From NCBI GenBank assembly GCA_963932145.1, contig OZ010600.1:48247377-48311376 (forward strand): DNA of 64,000 nucleotides, in the 5' to 3' direction. Source of the stretch: Acanthosepion lycidas. Lineage: Eukaryota; Mollusca; Cephalopoda; Sepiida; Sepiidae. Within the stretch, counting starts at the first letter, position 1, and every line of letters starts with the position of its first letter. A program made the position numbers and the translations under genes. Shown here piece after piece: positions 55,171-64,000 of this stretch. The notes under the pieces are model-generated. The model searched no databases. It worked only from the letters and a program-made list of their open reading frames with translations, and was not told the origin of the DNA.

Positions 55171-55589
55171 ATCTCATTTTTTTTTCGTCTTGGCGTCGAG
55201 GCTACAACCACCTTTGTTTTCATTGGTTCTATCGCATCTAATTGGTACCTGGCAACTAAAAACAACATTTTATGGGAAAAATTTGAAAATATAACACATA
55301 AACGAACCATTTGAACATTTTTATTGTCTAAGTTGGCAATAATAAAGATGATGTTTTGAAATCAATTTCGTTATTGTCACCTGGCAGTCAACTTGTTAAA
55401 TAATCCACAAAAAGTGAAAACAACCCCCCCCCCAAAAAAAAAACGAATCAGTTAAATGCAGTCTATTGAGGTCATTTAGAATTTTGTTGAATTCTATCGA
55501 ATGAAATATTAATGATATTTTGCCAGAAAATCGAACAAGGTTTATATACATATTCTCTGTTTAGTTAGCCCAGTTTGTAGTTCAGTTTT

Positions 55590-56500
55590 TTTACAGTATG
55601 GTTCACCCTGTACAAGGCCCGGGGGCCACACGAAGTGGGAGGTTACGTCAAGGAATAGTTTATACGGATAGGAGGGAAAGAAAACAGTTAACATGACTTG
55701 AGTTTCTAGTGATCGTGGAAACATCCTCTTTAGTGTCTGTTCTTCATGGGAAGAGGCTGTTCGAGTGGGATTTACTTCTCGCCGATGGAATAACAAGGGA
55801 ATGTCTAAGTGGCATGGCGGGTCCTAGCCGTGAAGGTTAGATCTGGCGTAACGAAGGAATGTAGTTCGTCCGGGCAGTTTCTATGGAAGTAGCGATAGAG
55901 CAGTGAGGGGGTCGCCACATCCCGCCTGTGAGAGAAAAGCTGGAGGGTAGAAAATAATGCTTCTCCAACAAGGACTCGGAGATGCTCATAAACTCTATGT
56001 GGACTGGAGAGTAAGGTCTGGGCAGCTCCCGCCCACATGACAACAGTACTCCATTTTCGGCCTGATCTGTCTCTTATAATAATAGAGGATAGGATGAGGA
56101 GTCTTGAGCAGTACAGGGAGCCGATTAGTTTACCTGCATCTTTAGTGGATCGTATATAGGAGTTCCACTTGAGGTCAGGTGTGAGTTTGGGGACCAATAT
56201 TCTCTCAAGGCGAAGCCTCCTCAAGGGGACATCCGTTCATCGTGATTGGTGGCAGTTTGGGGTCTGATCGACGGTGATGGAATGTAACTAATTTGGTTTT
56301 CGAGCTATTGAATGTAACCAGGCAGTTTTTCCCCACTTGTAAGTTAGTATTGGATCGGAAGAGGGGTCGGCTGCCAATCTTTGATCACCATCAGTTTTAG
56401 GGGTGCGCCCGATTATCATCATATCATTGGCATAGATGTTTACAAATGATCGGAGTGGACCTGTAGTCATTTATGTAAATCAGAAAGATGGTTGGCCCGA
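55590..56500 (-). pseudogene. LINE-B (CR1-like) reverse transcriptase tail and 3' UTR
   Basis: The minus strand gives IYANDMMIIGRTPKTDGDQR (motif C, with YADD changed to YAND), then LVPKLTPDLKWNSYIRSTKD, RVYEHLRVLVGEALFSTLQL, FSHRRDVATPSLLYRYFHRN and CPDELHSFV. The 3' UTR runs to about 55590. It is related to LINE-A but distinct. The Asp-to-Asn change in motif C and several frameshifts make it inactive. Confidence 0.8.
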
Positions 56501-56744
56501 GAAGTGCACTTGTGCTTCAGAAATTATATATGGGTATTTGGGATTTTATTTACTTTCCAAGTCATGCTTAGACAGTACCTGTGTGCTCACCATCGGCGGC
56601 GCACATCGTGTAGTCAAATGTGATAGTGTAGATGACTTTAGTTAGATGATAATTCAACAGAAACGCCTCGGGGTATATTTAGCGCTGCATTTCGTTTTAA
56701 AAATATAGTAGATAATTAAGCCTATCGATAAGCACTAATTTTTT

Positions 56745-57137
56745 GGGCACTTCGACGTAGTGTAATGGCGCGCAAACTTGTCTTGCTAGAGCAATTACGC
56801 CTGAGTAATGAGTTCAGTCCTCACAGGGTGCCCTACACTTTCGAGCTTGTGCTACGTCTAAAATTTGGCAGCAAGGATCTGGAGATTTTGAGGAACGCAG
56901 AACTGTCCATCAATTGCCGTTGTTCTCAGGTCCACACTGATCCTGGGTGGTAGCACCTGTTAGGGTCTCAGCTAAAAATAGCAGCAATACATTTTTATAT
57001 TAAAAAAAATGTCAACAATACCTACTTATAGCAAAATGACCAACAATACATTTTATCTGTAGTTGAAGCTATGCAATTGTGTTCAAATTAGTTAGAATCG
57101 GCATTAAGTAACCCATATAGGTGTTGATATGCCCCTA
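56745..57137 (+). mobile_element. SINE family V, copy 4, with tRNA-like head
   Basis: Head: CGTAGTGTAATGGCGCGCAA (box A) and GAGTTCAGTCCTC (box B). Body: TTGCCGTTGTTCTCAGGTCC, ACACTGATCCTGGGTGGTAG, TGTTAGGGTC. Three tail units (GCAGCAATACATTTTTATAT), then the end CGGCATTAAGTAACCCATAT and CCCCTAAACAAA. This copy defines the family's full order. Confidence 0.75.
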
Positions 57138-57240
57138 AACAAAATCAACCAACTGAAGTCACAAGAAGTATGCGACTATGATCCCCCCGTGAAGAATGCA
57201 AGGGACAAAATCTCTGGAGGATATGATAGGAATAATTAAC

Positions 57241-57242
57241 GT

Positions 57243-57281
<39 letters not shown>

Positions 57282-57320
57282 GACACACAGAGAGAGAGAG
57301 AGAGAGAGAGAGTGAGAGAG
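57241..57320. repeat. (GA)n/(GACA)n microsatellite
   Basis: About 80 bp of GA with GACA units, immediately before the LTR at 57325. Confidence 0.95.
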
Positions 57321-57324
57321 AGAC

Positions 57325-58329
57325 TGTTATGGTGAAACACACCTATTCTATAGTTAATAGACTCTCCCACCTAATATAAGTAGGAGTAGTAATAGAGTAA
57401 GTCAGTCAGTCAGTCAGTCAGTCAGTCGCTCAACTGTTGACCGGCTGTTCGGTTGAACTCTCTGCCTTCGGGCAGGAAGGAACCCGAAGGAGGCTACGTC
57501 GAAGGGCGGAGTCTCTTTCGGGGAGGTAAACCGGCCCTGAATCCGTTTATACGGGTTCAATGGGTATATTTTTGGTCCGAGCCCACGGGCTCTGAGATCC
57601 CACATTAAATAACCTGCCTTGTGCCCTATGCTGCTCCAGTGGGTAGAGTGACTGAATATCATCAGTCAGTCGTTCGCGTCTCGACCGGCTGTTCGGTTGA
57701 ACTCTCTGTCTTCGGGCGGGGAGGAACCTCAAAGAGGCTACGCCGAAGGGCGGAGTCTCTTTCGGGGAGGCAAACCGGCCCTGAACCCGTTTATACGGGT
57801 TCAATCGGCATATTTTTGAGCCGAGCCCACGGGCTCGGAGATCCCACGTTAAAAACCGGCCTTGTGCCACATGACGCCCTAGTGTATGTGTGTGTGGGGG
57901 GTGACTGAATATCGTCAGTCAGTCGATGTCGGTCGACTGGCTGATCAGTTGAACTCTCTGTCTTCGAGCGGGGAGGAACCCTTAAGAGGCTACGCCGAGG
58001 GGCGGATTCTCTTTCGGGGATTTAAACCGACCCTGAACCCATTTGTACGGGATCAATGGGCATATTTTTGGCCGAGCCCACGGGCTCGGAGATACCAGGT
58101 TAAACCGGCCTTGTGCCACATGATGCATACGTGGGGGGTGGGGTGACTAAATATAGTCAGTCAGTCGAAATCGGACGACAGTTAGTCGAATACGAAAGTA
58201 TCAGCGACCACAACAAGATTTCTCTGCGTAATACCTATTATATCAAATTCCTAACGTTTTGTACATCAAACCTATTTAGGACCGATTTAGTACAAATACA
58301 AGTCTCCACTGCGAATTCACTTCACAACA
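57325..58329 (+). mobile_element. Solo LTR with a triplicated core
   Basis: It starts TGTTATGGTGAAA and ends TTCACAACA (inverted ends), flanked by GAGAC and GAGAG/GAGAC. Three tandem units of about 245-252 bp begin near 57441, 57685 and 57937. Each has CTGTTCGGTTGAACTCTCTG, a GGGCGGAGTCTCTTTCGGGG block, GAGCCCACGGGCTC and CTTGTGCC. The matching LTR at 7206-7660 has a single unit. No coding sequence is present. Confidence 0.75.
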
Positions 58330-59660
58330 GAGAGACAGTGAGAGAAAGAGAGATGGGAGGAATTTACGATTCGAACAAATTATAGGCATCTATTCAAATA
58401 TGAAGTTTGAGGAGATTGTCCAAAATTCACTGCCACGTCTTACACAACAATCCACTTCTCTTGTCTTTATTTCTAATGAAATTTTCCTCTTTATTACTAC
58501 TTGCTTAGCTTTTGGAAATCATTTTTCACTATCCCACTGTGACTTTGGTTTTTAGCATCGCATTTTCCGTCCAATTTTAAAATACTTGTTAGTAGGTACT
58601 TCCACTAATTTGTGATACCTAAGGTTTAAAATGAATTTTTATAAATGAAAAAGCTTTCTTGAAGCTTTCATTTTAGCTTTAATACAAAGCTAAAGGATTA
58701 AATTTACTATTTCCAGTAATCAAAATACTCTGGTGTATTTCAAACAGAAATTATAATGATTGGAATAGATTTTTTTCTAACTATTTAATTATTTCATTTT
58801 TGCAAAAATTTCCAAATCAATGTGTGTTTCATCGGAAAAAGGTGCTAAAACACTAATCATAAACATTACGTCGATCGCTAATGCAAAAAAACAAGATATT
58901 TGACCAAAATTTCGAACGTGCTAGAAAGGAATAAAAAATTGATAAAATAATAAAAAGAATGCTTTGATCTTTCCTCTAAATAATAACATAAACATTTTGA
59001 CGATAAAACTTTGTTTTTATTAAGTTTGGGGCCTTTTTTTCGTTATGCTATGCTGTTTTTTCAGCGAATTGGTAGAGGTACCTACTTCTTAGATATTTAA
59101 TTGCATTTTCTTGCTTGATTCTGTAGAATAATTCTTATAACTTTACAAATTTTGCATTGAGAAAAGTTCATAATGTGAATATTTCTGATTAATAAACACC
59201 TTCAGTTTGGAAGAAGAAAAGTAAGTGACGAAAAAATAGTTTCTTTTTTGGACAAAGTTTGAACAGCTAAGCTAGGTTTTCCGGCAATTTTCAATAATTT
59301 ATCATCTATAGATTTGATAACTTAAACATCTCACTCACAAAAGAAAATAATTTTTGCCATTTTATTTGAGTCTCAAGCTGAATTAAGGAATACGTGGCGA
59401 ATATTAAATAATAAAAGGGAAGGGGAAAAAGAGAAATTTATTGAGGACGAGTTTTACACTTGTTACTGAAAATAAACAACATCTACGTAAATTTTGAAAA
59501 CAAAGACAATGAGGAAGATGAGGAATACACTATATAGAATTTTGTGTTGATTTTACCTTGCTATCTCAATTTTCTCTACAATTCAACTGCTCCGTCAGGT
59601 TAATTGCACGACTTAAACAGAAATTATGTTTTAACTTAATTAAAGTCTAGACTTGTTATT
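58330..59660. other. Unassigned 1.3-kb stretch
   Basis: No recognised gene or repeat. Confidence 0.45.
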
Positions 59661-59665
59661 TCATA

Positions 59666-59784
59666 TACCGTATATAATCGCGTTTTGTGCGATTTTTGAA
59701 GACTTAATACTTTTATCATGCTCTTTGCGAAAATTTGAGTTTCGCACGATACGAGAGATCGCGTGTTGCACGAGTATATACGGT
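59666..59784. mobile_element. Palindromic MITE with CCGTATATA ends
   Basis: TACCGTATATAATCGCG on the left and CGAGTATATACGGT on the right are inverted. The interior (CGTTTTGTGCG ... CGCGTGTTGCACG) is partly palindromic. The superfamily is unclear. Confidence 0.6.
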
Positions 59785-60240
59785 GTTTGTTGTGCAACGG
59801 AGAGGAAAGGTTTTTTTTTCGACGTGGGAAACAAACATAGGAAATTCTCCCAAATAAGTAAATTCGCCGATTAAAACCTAAGTAATAAACAAGACAAATT
59901 TCTCACAGTAAGACTTGCGAATTTCGACAATAAGACAGCGACATTATGAAAAGAATGATAAATTACGAAAGACATCAATAGCGGAGTAAATATAACATTT
60001 CATGAATGCAGAATACAAGATTTCATCTAATAAAACGAAAAATAATCAAATTCATACCTGATTTCTACGAGGTGTGTGTGTGTGTGTGTCAAGGGGGGGT
60101 GTCACTGACATCTATTCTTGACTGGTTTGAATTAATCAGTTAGGGACACACACTGTGTATTTATATTCACGATATTATCGTTTCCAACACACACACACAC
60201 ACACACATAGACAAGATAAAGATATATAATTTTTTTTATA
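59785..60240. other. Unassigned stretch with (TG)n and (CA)n
   Basis: (GT)n at 60072-60090 and (CA)n at 60187-60208. No gene. Confidence 0.5.
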
Positions 60241-60273
60241 TATCAAGAAGAGTTTTGGACGATCAAACCTAGT

Positions 60274-60305
60274 CTAATGAAGGACTAAGGGACGAAACGC
60301 GTTAC
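60274..60305 (+). ncRNA. Degenerate hammerhead-like motif (PLE P1 type)
   Basis: CTAATGAAGGACTAAGGGAC then GAAACGCGTTAC. The first box has one change and the cleavage triplet is GTT. The downstream AAACTTTTTCCACTTTCTCA matches P1 tails at 12.0 and 31.0 kb. Confidence 0.45.
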
Positions 60306-60454
60306 ACGAAAACTTTTTCCACTTTCTCATATACAAATTGCGATGTCGTCTAAATTATGCAAAACTGAAAATAATCCTGACATCTCATTTTAACAGATAT
60401 ATTTACCAAAATTACACAAAAATATCTTGAAATACTAAAGTGTAAATTTATTCA

Positions 60455-60770
60455 ATAAAATCGCCATTGGCTTCAATCACGGACTTTAGACAACTTCTGA
60501 ATCTCCTGCAACTCTTCAGGGCGGTCTCCTTGTTTAAGTTGTTGAATGTAACCATAATCCTTGCCTTCAGTTTAACTTTATTGTTACAATGAGTTTTGTT
60601 AGTCTCTCGTTCAACTACGCCCCACACATAATAATCATTTTGGCTGCAGTCTGGGGAGATAGATGGCCAGATATAAGGAGTGATGTGGTCGCAGAAATTG
60701 TCTGACAGCCATGACTGGGTTCTTCTGCTTTTGTGGCATGGTGCAGAACCCTGTTGTCAGACATATATAT
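60455..60770 (-). pseudogene. mariner-like transposase C-terminal fragment
   Basis: The minus strand reads PCHKSRRTQSWLSDNF-like, CDHITPYIWPSISPDCSQND (third catalytic region), YYVWGVVERE-like, KLKARIMVTFNNLNKE and CRRFRSCLKSVIEANGDFIE before a stop. Frames shift twice. It is a different subfamily from the mariner at 44.1 kb. Confidence 0.75.
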
Positions 60771-60826
60771 ATATATATATAGATTAATTGATTCATCGAG
60801 TCTGATAGAAACCTCAGGAAGCACTG

Positions 60827-60861
60827 GACGGCCGTTTCGTCCTATATTTGGGACTCATCAG
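60827..60861 (-). ncRNA. Hammerhead ribozyme, canonical core
   Basis: CTGATGAGTCCC, AAATA, TAGGACGAAAC, GGCCGTC. Stem II has four pairs (GTCC/GGAC). Stem I can form GTAGTG with CAGTGC with one mismatch. Both invariant boxes and the GTC triplet are exact. Confidence 0.75.
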
Positions 60862-60865
60862 CACT

Positions 60866-60934
60866 ACCGAGGGAATCGAAACCCCGACAGTTAGGTTGGC
60901 AAGCGAACACTATACCAACTGCTCCGCCGGGCCT
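60866..60934 (-). mobile_element. tRNA-like head joined to the hammerhead
   Basis: CGGAGCAGTTGGTATAGTG (box A) and GGGTTTCGATTCCC (B box region within a 5-bp stem-like GGG/CCC). Only a few bases separate it from CTGATGAG. Confidence 0.7.
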
Positions 60935-61129
60935 CGAAGAGATTGCAAATCAGACTCTAAGAAGCGCCGCTCACTCCCACATTCCGTGGTGGAACTCAAC
61001 TGAGCCTCCTGGAGCCACGACTACTCTCACCAAGCCGCTCCAACTGGAGCATTAGAAGCTGGTTCAAGCGATGATAAACACACATAGTAATGAGGAGGAT
61101 TTGATAATTATATTAATTGATTCATCGAG

Positions 61130-61149
<20 letters not shown>

Positions 61150-61171
<22 letters not shown>

Positions 61172-61850
61172 AGTTGTTACATACGAACAACCAAGTAATC
61201 ACTACAAAGATGCACACAGAGTTAAAAATTTCAGCCAAGATCCTGACAGTTGCCGAGAGTCTGTTGGGACATGATAAAACTTGTACTGTGAAGGGCTGAA
61301 CATTTCAGAGCAATCTTTCACACGATTCTAGAGAGTGTAAAAGACGACGAACAAGCCGTGCCGATCAGTTTGGATCAGTCTAAAGCATTTGATAGTGTCG
61401 CCCATCGGTATATGCCAGCTGTCCTCTAGGCCGGCGGATTCGAAGCCGACTTCTGCAAGTGGATTAGACTCATTTATCGCTCCCCCAGTGCTGTGGTACA
61501 GGTGAACAGAAAGCGGTCGCGCGCTTTTGCGCTGTTTCGGTCGGTTCGTCACGGTTGCCCAATGTCGCATTTACTTTACGCTTTGGTGTTGGAGCCTCTC
61601 CTTCGCCGGTTGTGGGACCAAGCGTGCAGTCAAGTCCTACGCGGAATCGCTGTCACTGGTGGGGTTCGAGACAGGGTTTCCGCGTACGCCGATGACGTAT
61701 CCATTTTCGTGTCGTGCCGCAGCAACATCGAGGTGGTACAGAAGGTGCTTGAACGGTGCGAGAAGGTCAAATGGGCCAAGATTAACCGTAACAAGTCATC
61801 CGTCTGGAAAGGCGTCTCTCTGGTGGGGCCCTTTGGTTGGACGGACTGAA
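61150..61850 (+). pseudogene. Tx1-like LINE reverse transcriptase fragment
   Basis: KISAKILTVAESLLGHDKTC then SLDQSKAFDSVAHRYMPAVL (motif A, catalytic Asp) and FRSVRHGCPMSHLLYALVLE (motif B). RVSAYADDVSIFVSCRSNIE carries motif C with an intact AYADD, then AKINRNKSSVWKGVSLVGPF. One in-frame stop lies near 61430 and a frame change before it. The domain order is that of reverse transcriptase; clade assignment to Tx1/L1-like is from memory of fish relatives and is tentative. Confidence 0.8.
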
Positions 61851-62454
61851 AAGGGAGAGAGAGGTAGTAGAAGAAAAAAAAGGAAAAAATCACTAATATA
61901 AGCGAGCTGGCAAAAGTAAGGTCGAAGAGACAAAAAAGAAAAAGCAACTCCTCAACGCACAGCACCTCCCACCAGAATTCTTCTCATAATTCCCTAGAAG
62001 GTAAGATCGTGTCAAATAGACAGCTGGGCAATAGAAAGAGACATTTCAACACAAAAGAGAGCGCTGTTAAAATCCTTATTCAAAACAACGTCAGTAGATG
62101 GGGACTATAGAAGACCCCCGAAATTTCCCCAAGGCTGCTCGGGTAATAACTTGAATTAAGAACACCGACAAAGATCTTAGTGTGCACGAAGCAAAGGATG
62201 CCTTTCTGGAGTTTTGTATAATAGAACTGGGAACTCCGGATTGAAAAAAAAAAATGTACGGGGAGGTTCTCAGTAATGCTCCATCCGTTATTACATAAGG
62301 CCTTAAAACTGACCTATCCCTCGGGCGTCGGTGGCATTGTCCTGGATGGTCGCATGACGAAAGAGATGGGGACAGGGAGCATGGGACAATCCGTCGGAGT
62401 CTTTTCATCTGCAGGTTTCCATTCAGTCTGTGACTAGAAGAATCAATTCGAAAA
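61851..62454 (+). other. Possible ORF1/5' region of the following LINE copy
   Basis: Sequence between the reverse transcriptase fragment and the endonuclease start. Basic-rich pieces (RRKKRKKSLI) and many stops; no ORF1 domain is recognised. Confidence 0.3.
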
Positions 62455-63510
62455 ATGTTTCTCATGGTAGCTAGTTTGAATGCGAGGAGCTTGAGGAATC
62501 GGAGTAAGACCATTCGCCTGCTTCGTGGTCTCCCGTCCTTCGGCGTAGATGTAGCTGCGATCCAGGAAACACACTTTATTTGTGAGGCTGATGCACGTGT
62601 TCTGCCTAGCGACTATGTTGTCTATTCAGCATACGTGGACCAGCCGGCCAAAGGTGTGTCCTTGCTGGTTAAACGTACCCTGGATGTGGAGGTGGACCTT
62701 GTTCATGTCGATGCGGGGTGTGTGTGGGTGGGTCGATTGATCGTGGTCGATATTGCTGCGAACAGTAGCTCATTGTGCGTTGTTATGTGCCCAACGATCA
62801 GGGGAGCGTGTCTCGTTTTTCTGGCAGTTGGGGCCGTTCCTGGTGGATTCTTCACGCTTAGTCTTAGTGAGGGACTAGAATGTCATACTGGACCCCAAGA
62901 TAGACATACGGGGGTGGAGAGATAGTGGGAGATCATTGAGTGATCGTAGCCGGCTTGATTTGATCGGCGAGTTTGGTCTCGTCGATAGATACTGGGTCGA
63001 TCACCCTGGGCGGGAGATGTGGACGTGAACTTGTAAGTGGTCGTCTACCCAGGTAACCAGCTACGTGGATAGAATGTTAGTGAGAAGGGACGATATAAAC
63101 TTGCTTGATTTTCCCACGCTCCGCTGTATTCGGATCATAGAATTGTCTGTGCCCGGATAGCGTTAAATGCAAGGTCTAGAATGGCTGACACTGGAAGTTC
63201 AATCTGTCTTTACTGGACAGGCGGGATTTTCAGCAACAGCTAATTAGACTAGTGCAGCGGGAACTAGTGGGGGCGATTGGAAATAGGTAGGCTTAAGGAG
63301 AGGCTTAAGTATAGGTTTAGGTCCTTCACCACCGGATATAGCCATCGACTCTCACTAGATTAGGCTAAAAAGATGAAGATAGTCTGTCCCTGGCAGAGGC
63401 TGGAGGAAGGACTCCCTAGAGATAAGTTTAGCTAGGCAGGCTCCTGGAGCGCGCGGATAGCGGACGCTACCAGGGTCAGGTAGTTAGACATAGGTTAAAC
63501 AAGATGTCTA
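62455..63510 (+). pseudogene. Tx1-like LINE AP-type endonuclease and linker
   Basis: From ATG at 62455, 156 codons are open. MFLMVASLNARSLRNRSKTI is the EEP start with SLNARS, then FGVDVAAIQETHF (IQET, metal-binding Glu) and AKGVSLLVKR. After a break, YVDRMLVRRDD, YSDHRIVCARIALNARSRM-like (the SDH motif, frame changed) and DRRDFQQQLIRLVQREL follow. Together these cover the endonuclease and the linker before reverse transcriptase, which is absent downstream. Several frameshifts occur from 62860. Confidence 0.8.
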
Positions 63511-64000
63511 ACGAAGTCTTGAACATTGGCGTACAATTGCAAAAGGAAGAGATCATTACATTTGGACTTATGGTGTACAGAGCCAAGCTTGATAAGTTTT
63601 AAGATATTTGAAAGTTACAAGTTACATCCAAAATTTAATTTATTTAATCACATGTCCGAATTGTTATCGGTTTGTTTCTACTCAAATTCAAGATTATTTT
63701 CTTATCGTCTGCAGCCATTTTTTGTTGTCTAAAAATTGAACGCAATTTTCTAGGATAAGTGAAAGGCAAATATGCATGTCACAGAAAGATATTAACGATA
63801 TTGTTGTTTTATGAATAGCCATGACAGTGCCACTGTTTATTCATCAAAGTTTATTTAACTGATAAGACTGTCGTAATCCGAAGGTGATTTTCGCTTCTCA
63901 CTTCCACGTATGACAATAAACTCATTTTTTCGTTTTTCAGCCTATATAAAAAAAGATTTCGTCTTTTTCTACTTGCTTATCGAATCCAATGAAAACATGT
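63511..64000. other. Unassigned end of window
   Basis: No recognised gene; the 68-codon plus frame at 63526 has no known domain. Confidence 0.4.

Larger units (their letters stand above)
60783..61134 (-). mobile_element. tRNA-hammerhead composite (retrozyme-like), copy 2
   Basis: Same order as 47053-47520 at high identity, with one tRNA-like head instead of two. The end repeat is complete at 61086-61134 and shortened at 60783-60805. The hammerhead is at 60861-60827, directly after the tRNA-like B box. (TA)n flanks both sides. Confidence 0.75.

Noticed and set aside
57414..58146. Repeated open frames on both strands over the LTR core
   Set aside because: They arise because the ~250-bp unit is GC-rich and repeated; frames are not kept between units and no domain is present.

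Overview
The window looks like non-genic animal nuclear DNA, most likely from a coleoid cephalopod (octopus, squid or cuttlefish) or a related lophotrochozoan. This is an inference from three things: very dense (TA)n, (CA)n and (TATC)n microsatellites, many decayed mollusc-type LINE tails, and tRNA-derived SINEs. I recognise no host protein-coding exon. Almost all recognisable coding sequence belongs to broken transposable elements, and most long open frames are read-through of microsatellites.

Layout. 0-6 kb: an inverted pair of Penelope-like element (PLE) ends with hammerhead-like folds, a SINE with an expanded A-rich tail, and a hAT-like element with a LINE fragment inside. 6.7-17 kb: a dispersed repeat in three copies, one of them split by a solo LTR with a clean 5-bp target duplication; PLE 3' ends; two internally deleted Tc1/mariner-type elements; an RTE-like LINE end; a MADE1-like mini-element. 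18-23 kb: a degenerate 5S-like sequence, a long (TATC)n higher-order array, two MITEs, tRNA-headed SINEs and a 5S rRNA-headed SINE. 23-32 kb: LINE 3' UTR copies, further PLE fragments with GIY-YIG nuclease domains, and a foldback next to a 98-bp satellite. 33-46 kb: several truncated copies of one LINE family, Helentron-like elements, a PLE reverse transcriptase fragment, a SINE inserted in a LINE, and a nearly full-length but broken mariner. 47-61 kb: two copies of an unusual composite with a tRNA-like head, a hammerhead ribozyme core and end repeats; a three-deep transposon nest; an LTR with a triplicated core. 61-63.5 kb: reverse transcriptase and endonuclease parts of a Tx1-like LINE, in non-canonical order.

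How the parts relate. The strongest theme is self-cleaving RNA. Three sites carry the exact hammerhead core (CTGATGAG, closed stem II, CGAAAC, then GTC). About ten more PLE ends carry hammerhead-like hairpins at the same place, roughly 0.1-0.3 kb after the GIY-YIG domain. That PLEs carry hammerheads is established. The direct tRNA-like/hammerhead fusion within an end-repeated, roughly 0.35-0.42-kb unit is the part I consider potentially undescribed. A second theme is that many microsatellites sit at the same position in a dispersed element, so transposition explains much of the (TA)n load.
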